Under the pieces are notes generated by a model, which saw only the letters and a list, made by a program, of their open reading frames with translations, ran no database searches and was not told the origin of the DNA. The translations under genes were made by a program, and so were the position numbers. A stretch of DNA of 64,000 nt from Pseudochrobactrum saccharolyticum (GTDB lineage Bacteria > Pseudomonadota > Alphaproteobacteria > Rhizobiales > Rhizobiaceae), in the NCBI RefSeq assembly GCF_008801715.1, contig NZ_VZPG01000005.1, positions 186,001 through 250,000 of the forward strand, read 5' to 3'. How positions within the stretch are numbered: position 1 is the first letter of the stretch; every line of letters begins with the position of its first letter. Positions 1 to 8,952 of the stretch are shown piece after piece.

Positions 1-2
1 CG

Positions 3-773
3 CTCACCAATTGCCAGTGGGTTGTGAAGCCGCGCCAGATGATGGAACGCTTCAACCTGCAGGACATCACCGTCCTCAATGATTTTGAAGCACAGGCACT
101 GGCCGTTGTCTCCCTCGACGATCACCATCTGGAAAATATCGGCGGTGCAGCCGCTCATCCGAACGGCAAACGTGTGGTTCTGGGGCCCGGCACAGGGCTT
201 GGTGTTGCAGGTCTGATCCGCTCGCGCCAGACATGGGTTCCGGTTCCGGGTGAAGGCGGCCATGTGGATTTTGGCCCGCGCTCTGAGCGCGATCTGCAGA
301 TTTTTCCGTTTATTGAAAAGATTGACGGCCGTGTTTCTGCAGAGCAGCTGCTTTGCGGACGTGGTTTGCAGCATATTTACAAGGCAATCTGTCAGGCCGA
401 TGGTGTAAAACCGTCCCTCGTTACACCGGCTGAAATTACCGATGCGGCGCTGGACAAAAGCAATGCACAGGCTGTTGAAACTTTAGAGCTTTTCGTGATC
501 TATCTCGGCCGTCTCGCCGGTGATCTTGCCCTGATTTTCATGGCACATGGCGGCGTTTATCTGTCAGGGGGCATTCCGCAGCGCATTATTTCCGCCTTGC
601 GTACCGGCAGTTTCCGCGCTGCTTTTGAAGATAAAGCACCGCATCAGCTGATCCTCAAATCCATCCCTGTCTATGTCATCACCCATCCGCTGGCAGCTAT
701 TGCAGGGCTTTCTGCCTATGCACGTACCCCTGCCCGTTTTGACATTCACACAGACGGCCGCCGCTGGCGCTGA
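3..773 (+). CDS. glk: glucokinase (5' end cut off by window)
   Basis: ATP-dependent cytosolic glucokinase, making glucose 6-phosphate. The reading frame is open from base 3 with no stop, so the true start lies outside the window; the GTG at 24 is probably internal. Visible family features are the glycine-rich phosphate-binding segment [10 protein letters not shown] and the EGGHVDFGP segment, followed by a C-terminal half of ordinary bacterial Glk length. The N-terminal ATP-binding motif is missing because of the cut. It precedes an ABC exporter and dapB on the same strand, an order I associate with Brucellaceae. Function is confident; only the start is unknown. Confidence 0.9.
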   Translation, partial: LTNCQWVVKPRQMMERFNLQDITVLNDFEAQALAVVSLDDHHLENIGGAAAHPNGKRVVLGPGTGLGVAGLIRSRQTWVPVPGEGGHVDFGPRSERDLQIFPFIEKIDGRVSAEQLLCGRGLQHIYKAICQADGVKPSLVTPAEITDAALDKSNAQAVETLELFVIYLGRLAGDLALIFMAHGGVYLSGGIPQRIISALRTGSFRAAFEDKAPHQLILKSIPVYVITHPLAAIAGLSAYARTPARFDIHTDGRRWR

Positions 774-776
774 TTT

Positions 777-820
777 CCAGAGCGGTTTGTATTCAGATTA
801 GATTACCGTGTTCGCTCTGG
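777..820. repeat. short intergenic palindrome (CCAGAGCG / CGCTCTGG)
   Basis: An 8-bp perfect inverted repeat begins 4 nt after the glk stop, with a 28-nt spacer. No strong T-tract follows. The core AGAGC...GCTCT resembles other intergenic palindromes in this window (15829-15874 and 17600-17644), so it may be one unit of a dispersed short palindrome family rather than a dedicated terminator. Confidence 0.5.
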
Positions 821-873
821 ATTCTTTAGTGGCCGCATTATCACAGCCGCCAAATAATAAGTCATAAACCTTA

Positions 874-906
874 TTGACCATGCTTTCGCGCAAAGAGCAT
901 GGTCAA
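874..906. repeat. 11-bp inverted repeat upstream of the ABC exporter
   Basis: TTGACCATGCT at 874-884 pairs perfectly with AGCATGGTCAA at 896-906, leaving an 11-nt loop. It lies in the 227-bp gap between glk and the ABC exporter. It could be a weak terminator, a leader hairpin or an operator; no long T-run follows. Confidence 0.5.
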
Positions 907-1000
907 ATGCTTTATACAGCTTTATAGAAAAGGAATGACGACAGGCGCAACAAACCCTGCCGATGCTTACAGATAACCAGCAGCAGGATTTTCCCTGACC

Positions 1001-2809
1001 GTGACTTTATTTAAAAAGAAAAAAAAGATTGATCCCGCAGAGACCACACAGATGATCCGTCGTGTGCTTTCTGAAAATTTTTCCGATCACAAATTATCCT
1101 ATGCCAAAGCCATTGCCGGTTCCCTGATGATTTCCGGCGCTACCGTTTTTGTCGGCTATATTATGCGCGATGTCATTAATGACATTTTCTACAAGCAGCG
1201 CGCCGATCTGATCGCCTATATTGCCGGTTCTATCCTGCTCGCTTTTGTTTTGCGCGGGTTGGGCAGCTATATTCAGGCGGTACAACTGGCCAAGATCGGT
1301 AACAATCTGGCCGCGATCTATCAGAAACGTGTCTTCGCCCATCTGATGAAGCTGGGGCTGAATTTCTATAATGATCACCGCTCCGGTCATCTGGCAGCGC
1401 AGATCAATCAGAATATCGGCGGTATGCGCGATCTGATGAATATGACAATCACATCGCTGGCGCGTGATGCCGTGATGCTGGTCGGCCTGATCTGTATCAT
1501 GGTCTATCAGGAACCGTATTTATCGCTTTATTCGCTGCTGATTGCACCGCCGCTGATTCTGACCGTGACCTATGTGTCACGCCGTATCCGCACAGTGACG
1601 CGTGAGGTTGTGCATCTGAACTCCCATCTGCTCGGTGCCATGCAGGAAACCACGCAGGGCATCGCCATTGTGAAAGCCTTCACGATGGAAGATCAGCTGC
1701 GCGGCAAAATCAACGGGCTGATCGAACTGGCTGAAACCCGTTCCAACAAAATTGCCAGCGTTTCCGAGCGTGTAACTCCGATTTCCGAAATTCTCGCCGG
1801 TATCGCTATCGCGTCCGTCATTGCTTATGCCGGTTACCGCGCCATCGCTGAGCAGCAGCCACCCGGCACAATGTTCGCCTTCATCACTTCGATGATGCTG
1901 GCCTATGACCCTGCGCGCCGCCTTGCGCGTCTGCAGGTCAGTCTGGAACGTGCGCTCGTCAATGCCCGTATGATCTATGAAATTCTTGATCTGCAACCGG
2001 CACAAAGCGATCGCCCCGATGCTGTTGAACTGAAGGTACAGAACGGAACTGTCCGTTTTGAAGATGTCCAATTTGCCTATCATGCGCAGGGCACACCTGA
2101 GCATCAGCAAGTTCTCAAAGGCGTCAGCTTTATCGCAAAAGCCGGAGAGACAACGGCGATTGTCGGTGCGTCCGGAGCGGGTAAGTCCACATTGATTGCG
2201 CTGATCCAGCGTTTCTATGATGTCAATGACGGGCGTATTCTCATTGACGATCAGGATATTGCCGGTGTGACTGTCAATTCACTGCGCCATTCCATCGCCT
2301 ATGTTTCGCAACAGCCATACCTGTTTGAAGGCACCATTGCTGATAATATCCGCTATGGCCGCCCCGATACGACAGAAGAAGAAATCATTGAGGCGGCGAA
2401 ACTCGCCAATGCCCATGAATTCATTATCCGTCAACCGCAGGGCTATGACAGTCCTGTCGGTGAAAACGGTGTGACACTTTCCGGCGGTCAGCGCCAGCGC
2501 CTTTCCATTGCCCGTGCAATCGTGCGCAATGCACCGATCCTGCTGCTCGATGAAGCCACATCCGCCCTCGACAATGATTCTGAAAAACGGGTGCAGCAGG
2601 CTCTGGAAACCATCATGAAGGACCGCACCACAATTGTGATTGCCCATCGTCTTTCGACTGTGGTCAGTGCGGATAAAATCATCGTCATGGAAGCGGGTAA
2701 TATTGTTGAAGAAGGCCGTCATGCCGATCTCATCTCCATCGAGAACGGGATTTACGCCCGCTTCTACCAGCTGCAATCCGCACCTGAGAATGAAACCCTG
2801 ATCGGATAA
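1001..2809 (+). CDS. ABC exporter with fused membrane and ATPase domains (MsbA-like)
   Basis: Half-size ABC exporter of 602 aa that would work as an inner-membrane homodimer. The N-terminal about 330 residues carry several hydrophobic spans and the exporter-type coupling region. The nucleotide-binding domain has Walker A GASGAGKST near residue 389, signature LSGGQ near 493, Walker B ILLLDEA with the D-loop SALD, and the H-loop His in IVIAHRLS. The sequence is of the lipid A/multidrug exporter type; the substrate cannot be told from sequence. The start is GTG with only a weak upstream AGGA. It ends 3 nt before the dapB start, so the two genes are probably co-transcribed. Confidence 0.88.
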   Translation: MTLFKKKKKIDPAETTQMIRRVLSENFSDHKLSYAKAIAGSLMISGATVFVGYIMRDVINDIFYKQRADLIAYIAGSILLAFVLRGLGSYIQAVQLAKIGNNLAAIYQKRVFAHLMKLGLNFYNDHRSGHLAAQINQNIGGMRDLMNMTITSLARDAVMLVGLICIMVYQEPYLSLYSLLIAPPLILTVTYVSRRIRTVTREVVHLNSHLLGAMQETTQGIAIVKAFTMEDQLRGKINGLIELAETRSNKIASVSERVTPISEILAGIAIASVIAYAGYRAIAEQQPPGTMFAFITSMMLAYDPARRLARLQVSLERALVNARMIYEILDLQPAQSDRPDAVELKVQNGTVRFEDVQFAYHAQGTPEHQQVLKGVSFIAKAGETTAIVGASGAGKSTLIALIQRFYDVNDGRILIDDQDIAGVTVNSLRHSIAYVSQQPYLFEGTIADNIRYGRPDTTEEEIIEAAKLANAHEFIIRQPQGYDSPVGENGVTLSGGQRQRLSIARAIVRNAPILLLDEATSALDNDSEKRVQQALETIMKDRTTIVIAHRLSTVVSADKIIVMEAGNIVEEGRHADLISIENGIYARFYQLQSAPENETLIG

Positions 2810-2812
2810 GTC

Positions 2813-3655
2813 ATGACCTCAACTGTTTCAGCCATGCAGACTTCTTCATCCCCGATGCGCCTCGTTGTCACCGGCGCAGGCGGACGTATGGGAAAAGCAC
2901 TCATTCGTGCCATTGCGGAAAATCCGGAGACTGTTCTTTCAGGCGCGATTGTGCGTGAAGGCTCCCCGCTGATCGGACAGGATGCCGGTGAAATAGCAGG
3001 TTGCGGTAAAAACGGTGTCCTCATCTCTGCCGATCCGCTGCCGGTTTTTGCCGAGGCGCAAGGTGTGCTGGATTTCACCACACCCGCTTCGACGCTGACC
3101 TATGCAGCACTTGCCGCGCAGGCACGCATTGTCCATGTGATCGGCACCACAGGCTGCTCGGAAGATGATGAAGAAAAGATCCGCGCCGCCGCCCGTCATG
3201 CGACAATTATCAAGTCCGGCAATATGAGCCTCGGCGTCAATCTCCTGTCTGCTTTGGTGGAACAGGCAGCACGTGCGCTCAGCCCTTCCGCTTTCGATAT
3301 TGAAATCTTCGAAATGCATCACAAGCATAAAGTCGATGCCCCTTCCGGCACTGCCCTGCTCCTTGGAGAAGCGGCAGCAGATGGCCGCGGCATTACACTG
3401 AAAGATCACAGTGTCCGTGTGCGCGACGGCCATACCGGCGCACGTGAAGACGGCACAATCGGTTTCGCTTCTTTGCGCGGCGGTTCTGTTGTCGGGGATC
3501 ATTCTGTGATTTTTGCCGGTCTTTCAGAGCGCATTACTCTCTCCCATCAGGCACAGGACCGCTCCGTTTTCGCACAAGGCGCGGTAGCAGCGGCATTATG
3601 GGGACACGGCAAAAAACCGGGTCTTTATTCAATGCGTGACGTTCTCGGCCTCTGA
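2813..3655 (+). CDS. dapB: 4-hydroxy-tetrahydrodipicolinate reductase
   Basis: Reduces 4-hydroxy-tetrahydrodipicolinate with NAD(P)H in the diaminopimelate/lysine pathway. The 280-aa protein has the Rossmann nucleotide-binding loop GAGGRMG near residues 22-28 and the DapB signature around [13 protein letters not shown], containing the catalytic His pair and the substrate-binding Lys. The annotated ATG gives about 15 residues before the Rossmann fold. Internal ATGs (for example before RLVVTGAGG) are possible starts, but the first ATG has GGA at a fitting distance within the end of the exporter gene. It appears to be the second gene of a pair with the exporter. Confidence 0.95.
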   Translation: MTSTVSAMQTSSSPMRLVVTGAGGRMGKALIRAIAENPETVLSGAIVREGSPLIGQDAGEIAGCGKNGVLISADPLPVFAEAQGVLDFTTPASTLTYAALAAQARIVHVIGTTGCSEDDEEKIRAAARHATIIKSGNMSLGVNLLSALVEQAARALSPSAFDIEIFEMHHKHKVDAPSGTALLLGEAAADGRGITLKDHSVRVRDGHTGAREDGTIGFASLRGGSVVGDHSVIFAGLSERITLSHQAQDRSVFAQGAVAAALWGHGKKPGLYSMRDVLGL

Positions 3656-3693
3656 CCCAGTTTTTATTTGTCTATCTAACCGGAGATAAACTT

Positions 3694-4314
3694 ATGTCCC
3701 GCACCCTTGTTCTTGTCCGCCACGGCCAAAGCGAATGGAATCTGAAAAACCTGTTTACCGGCTGGCGCGATCCATCCCTGACCGAACAGGGTCATGCAGA
3801 AGCCAAAGCCGCAGGCCAGCGCCTGAAAGATGCCGGTCTGAAATTTGATATTGCTTACACATCCGATCTGTCCCGTGCACAGATCACCTGTCAGCATATT
3901 CTTGACCAGCTTGGTCAGTCTGATCTGCAGACCATCCGCAATGTTGCGCTGAATGAGCGCGACTATGGCGATCTTTCTGGCCTCAACAAGGATGATGCCC
4001 GCGCCAAATGGGGTGAAGAACAGGTTCATGTCTGGCGCCGTTCCTATGATGTGCCGCCTCCGGGCGGTGAAAGCCTGCGCGATACCGGCGCACGCGTCTG
4101 GCCTTATTATCTGCACACAATTCAGCCGCATGTATTGCGCGGTGAAAAAGTGCTGGTTGCCGCTCACGGCAATTCCCTGCGCGCTCTGATTATGGCTCTG
4201 GAAGGCCTGACCAGCGATGAAATCATTGCGCAGGAGCTGAATACCGGCGTACCGATCATTTATGAACTGAATGCAGACAGCACGATCGCTTCCAAGAAAG
4301 TGCTGAGCGCATAA
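3694..4314 (+). CDS. gpmA: 2,3-bisphosphoglycerate-dependent phosphoglycerate mutase
   Basis: Interconverts 3- and 2-phosphoglycerate in glycolysis and gluconeogenesis. At 206 aa it is the short alphaproteobacterial form. The phosphohistidine motif [10 protein letters not shown] sits at the N-terminus, followed by [13 protein letters not shown]. The second catalytic His is in [12 protein letters not shown], and the conserved Glu is in [11 protein letters not shown] good ribosome site (GGAG) lies 9 nt before the ATG. A strong terminator follows at 4341-4373, closing the dapB-gpmA stretch. Confidence 0.96.
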   Translation: MSRTLVLVRHGQSEWNLKNLFTGWRDPSLTEQGHAEAKAAGQRLKDAGLKFDIAYTSDLSRAQITCQHILDQLGQSDLQTIRNVALNERDYGDLSGLNKDDARAKWGEEQVHVWRRSYDVPPPGGESLRDTGARVWPYYLHTIQPHVLRGEKVLVAAHGNSLRALIMALEGLTSDEIIAQELNTGVPIIYELNADSTIASKKVLSA

Positions 4315-4340
4315 TCAGAGCCATTCGCTCAGAGTGATTC

Positions 4341-4373
4341 AAAGCCGGATACATCCATGTGTCCGGCTTTTTT
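4341..4373 (+). terminator. rho-independent terminator after gpmA
   Basis: A 9-bp perfect stem, AAAGCCGGA paired with TCCGGCTTT, encloses a 12-nt loop and is followed by a run of T. It lies 27 nt after the gpmA stop. Confidence 0.9.
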
Positions 4374-4499
4374 CTATGCATAATGTGGAAAACAACACAC
4401 GTCTAAGGTGTTGAAATGATTTTATTTTCCATCCTGAGACGAAAAAACAAAAAAACTTCAAAAAAATACAAATTTTCTGCAATTTTCGATGAAATGCCG

Positions 4500-4528
4500 T
4501 TGACATGAATCACTCTGCCCTTTAAACG
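4500..4528 (+). promoter_or_regulatory. promoter of the tRNA-Leu gene
   Basis: A consensus -35 box TTGACA at 4500-4505 is followed, after 16-17 nt, by a TTAAAC/TAAACG -10-like box. This places the transcription start a few nt before the tRNA at 4539. An A/T-rich tract with A-runs precedes it, like an UP element. Confidence 0.6.
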
Positions 4529-4538
4529 GTCACTCAAC

Positions 4539-4625
4539 GCCCAGATGGCGGAATTGGTAGACGCACCAGCTTCAGGTGCTGGCGCTCGCAAGGGCGTGGA
4601 GGTTCGAGTCCTCTTCTGGGCACCA
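4539..4625 (+). tRNA. tRNA-Leu (anticodon CAG)
   Basis: The 7-bp acceptor stem GCCCAGA/TCTGGGC, a long variable arm typical of tRNA-Leu, the T-loop GGTTCGAGTCC and an encoded CCA are all visible. The anticodon loop TTCAGGT gives anticodon CAG at 4573-4575, reading CUG. A terminator follows at 4660-4681. Confidence 0.97.
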
Positions 4626-4659
4626 TATAAAGACTGCTACCAAGGTCTTTAACAAAAAC

Positions 4660-4681
4660 ACCCGCGCAAGCGGGTTTTTTT
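4660..4681 (+). terminator. rho-independent terminator after tRNA-Leu
   Basis: The stem ACCCGC/GCGGGT with a GCAA tetraloop is followed by seven T. Confidence 0.9.
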
Positions 4682-4732
4682 GTATCTGCATTTCATCCGC
4701 ACAATATCCCCCTCTCCTCAGCAGGAAACATT

Positions 4733-4942
4733 ATGGAAACTGTCGCAATTGACAATCGCAGCGAATTTGCTCTCTGGGCTATTCAGCGCGCGCAGGAAAT
4801 CGTTACACAGCAAGGCGCCGCACTGGCAATAGCAGCACGTGATATGAATGAAGAAGAACTGGCCAGAACTGCAGCCGATCTCGGCTCAGCCATTTCCGAT
4901 GCCTTGATTGATGTTTTCGACGGATTAATGGTTCAGGAATAA
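4733..4942 (+). CDS. small hypothetical protein, 69 aa
   Basis: I do not recognise a family. The 69-aa product is acidic, Ala/Glu-rich and probably all helical, with no Cys, no signal peptide and no membrane span. AGCAGGAAAC just upstream of the ATG gives a plausible ribosome site. It sits alone between the tRNA-Leu terminator and the GAF-GGDEF gene. Start, stop and ribosome site look coherent, so I take it as a real small gene of unknown function. Confidence 0.6.
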   Translation: METVAIDNRSEFALWAIQRAQEIVTQQGAALAIAARDMNEEELARTAADLGSAISDALIDVFDGLMVQE

Positions 4943-5116
4943 TTCGGATATTTTTTATCAGATTATCCCGTTTCCTTTTTTGTAAGAGCGCACTAATATT
5001 ATTGTAACATCTGCTGACGAAACGAAAAAACACCAAACACGACCAGCAGCACTGCCGTTTATACGACCCGTCTTCGCATGCCACCTTTCTTATAAAACAG
5101 AAATCTGGAACTTATC

Positions 5117-6169
5117 TTGATCAGTCAGAATGCTACCCGGCCATTTGAAATCCCTGCGAATGAAGCTGAACGTCTTGTATCTGTTCGCAGCCTGCTTCCT
5201 TCTCAGTTCACAATTACAGATGAGCTGAACATTCTCACAACGCTTGTCAAAAATATTTTCCACGCAGCATCCTGCGCCGTGACGATTATTGATGAAGACT
5301 GGCAACGCATCGCCTCAACGGCAGGTATCAAGGCGGAAGATTGTCCGCGCGAGCAATCTGCATGTACCTATGTCGTTAAATCCGGCCGTCAGTTTATTGT
5401 GCAGGATATGACGAGCGATCCCGCTTTCAACAGCAAAAACTATGTTACCGGCGATCCGTCCTTCCGCTTTTATGCAGGGTTTCCGCTGGAGATTGATACA
5501 GGGCTGACATTGGGTGCCTTGTGCATCATTGATACAAAGCCACGCACCCTGAGCGATGATGATTGTGAGGAGATGCGCCGCTTTGCCCTTCTCGCCAGCG
5601 CTCTGCTCCGGCTGCAACGCAAGAATGTTGTTTTGCAAAATGACAAAACCAATTTATGGAAAAATTCTCTGACTGATCCACTGACGCAGCTCTACAATCG
5701 CCGCGCATTGAAGGAATATGTCTCGCCGTTTCTCCGTCAGCATTTTGATGAAAAACGCTCTGCCGGCATCCTGCTGCTGGATATGGATAATTTCAAAACC
5801 ATCAATGACACGCACGGACATCCAGCCGGTGACAGATTGTTGCGGCAGGCGGCAGAAAGAATCCGTTCCGTTCTGGGGTCTGATGATATTCCCGTCCGTA
5901 TCGGCGGCGATGAATTTTGTATCATTCTGCCGGAAACACAAAGCGATGATACACTGAAAACGATTGCCGACTGTCTGGTTGATGCATTCCGCATCCCGTT
6001 CAAAATCAACGGGCATGATATTCATTCAGCCGTCAGTATCGGCACATTGCTGGTACCCGAGGACGGCCGCACCAGCGAGCAAATGTCCCGCCATGCGGAT
6101 AAAGCACTTTATACAGCCAAAGCCCGTGGCCGAAATTGTGCCGTCCGTTTTGACAAGTCGATGCTTTAG
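5117..6169 (+). CDS. GAF-GGDEF diguanylate cyclase
   Basis: Predicted cytosolic diguanylate cyclase of 350 aa making cyclic di-GMP. Residues about 45-165 form a GAF sensor domain with the typical AGFPLE...LGALCIID strand pattern. Residues about 178-345 form the GGDEF domain, beginning SLTDPLTQLYNRRAL, with the intact active site RIGGDEF near residue 263. The tetrapeptide five residues upstream of GGDEF is GSDD rather than RxxD, so the canonical inhibitory I-site is absent. No membrane span is seen. The predicted start is TTG at 5117; no ATG near the start gives a full GAF domain. No partner gene is adjacent. Confidence 0.9.
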   Translation: MISQNATRPFEIPANEAERLVSVRSLLPSQFTITDELNILTTLVKNIFHAASCAVTIIDEDWQRIASTAGIKAEDCPREQSACTYVVKSGRQFIVQDMTSDPAFNSKNYVTGDPSFRFYAGFPLEIDTGLTLGALCIIDTKPRTLSDDDCEEMRRFALLASALLRLQRKNVVLQNDKTNLWKNSLTDPLTQLYNRRALKEYVSPFLRQHFDEKRSAGILLLDMDNFKTINDTHGHPAGDRLLRQAAERIRSVLGSDDIPVRIGGDEFCIILPETQSDDTLKTIADCLVDAFRIPFKINGHDIHSAVSIGTLLVPEDGRTSEQMSRHADKALYTAKARGRNCAVRFDKSML

Positions 6170-6338
6170 ACCTGTTTAAACCGTATTCTTGGGCTATAAA
6201 TATACGAAAATATCATCTGCGGGTTTGGCAAAAATCACGCATGATATTGCTCGGGGTCATTCAGCACCCTATATACACGATCTCTGACTGCACTATTCCG
6301 GCACCAAACACCCTCCGGAGATGCTCTAGTGATCTGCA

Positions 6339-7196
6339 ATGAGGAAACTGCGCTTGCGTAAGAAATTGCATGACAGGAAATTACCCCAGACGGTTCTGAG
6401 AGCAATACGCAACCGGCGCGGCTACCGGCCGCTGGCAGATAATAATCCGAGCGGCGATACAATCGTCGCCTCTTACAATGTCCATAAATGTATCGGCATT
6501 GACAAAAAATTCGACCCCGAACGCACGGCTCAGGTCATCTCCGAACTGAATGCCGATATCATCGCTATTCAGGAAGCGGATAAGCGTTTTGGTGAACGCC
6601 ACGGCTTACTCAATCTGCAGCATCTGGAGAGAGACAGTGGCTTAGTGCCAGTGCCGATCCAGACTATGTCGCCCAACGGCCATGGCTGGCACGGCAATCT
6701 GCTGCTGTTCCGGCAGGGGCTTATCAGAGACATCCACCAGCTGAAATTACCGGGTGTGGAGCCGCGCGGTGCCGTGGTTGCTGATATTGATCTGGAAGAA
6801 GGCCCACTGCGGATTATTGCCGCGCATTTCGGCCTGCTGAAACATTCCCGTTCCCGTCAGGCAGAAACCCTGCTCTCGATGATCCGTGAGGATAATGAGC
6901 GTCCGACTATCCTGATCGGCGATCTCAATGAATGGCGTGTCGGCAAAGGCTCCTCGCTGGCAACTTTGCAACCGGTGTTCAACCTCACAGCGGGTGCTGT
7001 TCCGAGCTTTCCATCAAGATTTCCGGTATTGGCGCTGGATCGTATCCTCAGCAGCCCGCAAAAGCTTGTTACCTCGGTCGAAGTACATAACACGCCGCTT
7101 GCCCGTATCGCATCGGATCACCTGCCCATCAAAGCCCATCTCGACCTCAGAGCACTGGACTTACCCAATCCGATGCAAGCGCGCTTTTCTGCTTAA
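6339..7196 (+). CDS. endonuclease/exonuclease/phosphatase family protein
   Basis: EEP-fold metal-dependent phosphohydrolase of 285 aa. The fold's active-site motifs are present in order: SYNVHKC near residue 47, QEAD near 78, HFGLLKHSRSRQ, GDLNEW near 195, the LDRI segment, and the final SDHLPI near 261. The basic N-terminus is consistent with a nucleic-acid or membrane-surface substrate, but the substrate is unknown. It converges on cardiolipin synthase, and the two stop codons share bases at 7194-7195 within TTAA. The pairing with a phospholipase D-fold enzyme leaves a phospholipid head-group substrate possible, as inference only. Confidence 0.85.
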   Translation: MRKLRLRKKLHDRKLPQTVLRAIRNRRGYRPLADNNPSGDTIVASYNVHKCIGIDKKFDPERTAQVISELNADIIAIQEADKRFGERHGLLNLQHLERDSGLVPVPIQTMSPNGHGWHGNLLLFRQGLIRDIHQLKLPGVEPRGAVVADIDLEEGPLRIIAAHFGLLKHSRSRQAETLLSMIREDNERPTILIGDLNEWRVGKGSSLATLQPVFNLTAGAVPSFPSRFPVLALDRILSSPQKLVTSVEVHNTPLARIASDHLPIKAHLDLRALDLPNPMQARFSA

Positions 7197-8665
7197 AGAT
7201 AAGGCGAGCCCAGCCAGACAATACGCTCCAGCAAACGGCGGGAGAATGGCCGCGCCTTCAGATCGGCCAGCTTGACACCTGTCCCCAGCGCGACATGCTG
7301 ATCGATGCGTCTGGAAATGGATTTTGCCGTTCCGGCATCATAGACTTCAAGATCAATCTCAAAGTTCAGACGCAGAGAACGCGGGTCAAGATTGCTCGAG
7401 CCGACATAAGCCCAGACATCATCGACGCTCATCAGCTTCGAGTGATTGAACGCGCCTTTGGCTCGCCAGATCCGGCAACCGTCTTTCAGCAACTGATCGA
7501 ACTGCGCCGTCATCGCCATATCCACCAGCACCAGATTATTCTGCGCTGGCACAACAATATCAACCGTAACGCCACGCCGCGCAGCCGTTACCAGCGCACT
7601 GACCAATTCACGATCCGGCAGCAGATAAGGCGTCATGATACGGATATGTTTTTCAGCGACCGAAAAAGCGCCCATCATGATTTTATGATTGGTTTCAAGA
7701 CTCTTATCCGGCCCCGAAGGCACAGCACGCACCAGCAGCCCTTCACCGGGTGAAAAAGCCGGCGGCGTCACAGACCATGCGGCACCGCTTAAATGCTCAT
7801 CGGTGGTAAAGCGCCAGTCCTCGGACGCCGTATTGAACAAATCTGTCACAACCGGCCCTGTCAGGCGAAAATGCGTGTCCTGCGCCGCATGACTTTGTGC
7901 AAATTCCGTTGTGAAGCCCGCACGGATATTCATACCGCCGGTAAAAGCAATTTCTCCGTCAATAATCAGAATTTTACGATGCGTACGCAGATTGGCATAA
8001 GGCAGACGCAGCCCCATAATCAGCTTGCCGTTAAACACCTCTGCCTGCACGGTCTTGGAACGCAGCAAACCAACGATACTCGGCGTGGAATAACGGGCGC
8101 CGACAGCATCCACCAGCACGCGGACTTCCACACCGCGGATAACGGCCTTGCCAAACGCCTCGGCAAATTGCTTACCGATTTCATCATTATCAAAAATATA
8201 GGTTTCCAGCAGAATGCTGCGTTTTGCTCTGCCTATTGCTTCCAGCATGGCTGCATAGGCGATATCACCGCTCTGCAAAACCTCAATATTATTGCCCGAT
8301 GTCAGATTACATCTGCTGACAACATCGCCCAGCCGTTTCATCGCAATAAAATTATTGCCGCTGGCATCGCGCACCTCATCCGGCGAGGCATCATAATGCG
8401 ACAAGTGATAAAGCTCGATATCGGTCATACCCGCACGCTGCATACTCAGCGAGGTTCGTCTGATACGGTTCACACCGGCAATGGCATAGACCACGGCACC
8501 GATAATCGGCGACAGCATGATAACGCCGACCCACCCAAGAGCGGAGCGGACTTCCTCTTTGGTCATCGTCGCATGAATGGCAGCAATCGCACCGATAATC
8601 AGCGAAAAACCAAGCACAATATGCGGCCAGTAAACCGGCCAATATGAAATCAACGCGTCAAACAT
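7193..8665 (-). CDS. cls: cardiolipin synthase (phospholipase D family)
   Basis: Condenses phosphatidylglycerol into cardiolipin at the inner membrane. The 490-aa length fits the ClsA type. Two N-terminal hydrophobic spans (roughly residues 10-60) are followed by two HKD half-sites: HRKILIIDGE...GGMN near residue 228 and HSKLMSVDD...GSSN near 408. The gene has almost no ribosome site of its own: only TTTGCCTGC lies before its ATG. A small upstream ORF (8650-8832) ends 14-16 nt inside the cls coding start, so translational coupling is plausible. At the other end it shares stop-codon bases with the convergent EEP gene. Confidence 0.93.
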   Translation of the reverse strand: MFDALISYWPVYWPHIVLGFSLIIGAIAAIHATMTKEEVRSALGWVGVIMLSPIIGAVVYAIAGVNRIRRTSLSMQRAGMTDIELYHLSHYDASPDEVRDASGNNFIAMKRLGDVVSRCNLTSGNNIEVLQSGDIAYAAMLEAIGRAKRSILLETYIFDNDEIGKQFAEAFGKAVIRGVEVRVLVDAVGARYSTPSIVGLLRSKTVQAEVFNGKLIMGLRLPYANLRTHRKILIIDGEIAFTGGMNIRAGFTTEFAQSHAAQDTHFRLTGPVVTDLFNTASEDWRFTTDEHLSGAAWSVTPPAFSPGEGLLVRAVPSGPDKSLETNHKIMMGAFSVAEKHIRIMTPYLLPDRELVSALVTAARRGVTVDIVVPAQNNLVLVDMAMTAQFDQLLKDGCRIWRAKGAFNHSKLMSVDDVWAYVGSSNLDPRSLRLNFEIDLEVYDAGTAKSISRRIDQHVALGTGVKLADLKARPFSRRLLERIVWLGSPYL

Positions 8666-8832
8666 GCAGGCAAATTATCAGCAATCACCGAGCTTTGGCA
8701 AAAAAATTTCGCGCCTGATTTATAATACACAACTCTTAAAAGCCGTATACTCTCATAGCCGTCTTTGAGAATATATTCGCAACACATCCATCTGCCGCAT
8801 TTGCAGCTATAACAACAAAAAATATCTCTCAT
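8650..8832 (-). CDS. possible Cys-rich small protein or leader peptide before cls
   Basis: A 60-aa ORF with eight cysteines, six of them between residues 6 and 18 (pattern FCCYSCKCGRWMCC). Its ATG at 8832 has an excellent ribosome site, GGGAGG with a 7-nt spacer, and its TGA overlaps the start of cls by 16 nt. The ribosome site lies inside the 3' arm of the hairpin at 8840-8871, so access to it could be controlled. I recognise no family. The ribosome site and the overlap with cls argue for translation; lack of any known homologue and the short length argue caution. Confidence 0.4.
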   Translation of the reverse strand: MRDIFCCYSCKCGRWMCCEYILKDGYESIRLLRVVYYKSGAKFFCQSSVIADNLPACLTR

Positions 8833-8839
8833 CAAAACA

Positions 8840-8871
8840 CCTCCCTTTGATCTTTTCAAACCAAAGGGAGG
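8840..8871 (-). promoter_or_regulatory. hairpin enclosing the ribosome site of the small ORF before cls
   Basis: On the minus strand CCTCCCTTTG pairs perfectly over 10 bp with CAAAGGGAGG, loop 12 nt. The 3' arm contains the Shine-Dalgarno sequence of the 60-aa ORF, and the 5' arm supplies the complementary CCTCCC. It lies 81 nt after the upstream cholylglycine-hydrolase gene, so it might instead act as that gene's terminator, but the bases after it (TGTTTTGATG) are a poor T-tract. Confidence 0.5.
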
Positions 8872-8952
8872 CAACATTGCAAATTATTGAAACAACTCCG
8901 AGCCTAATAACAAGCAATCAGCTCAGCAGCGAATTATATAATAAACCGGTCA

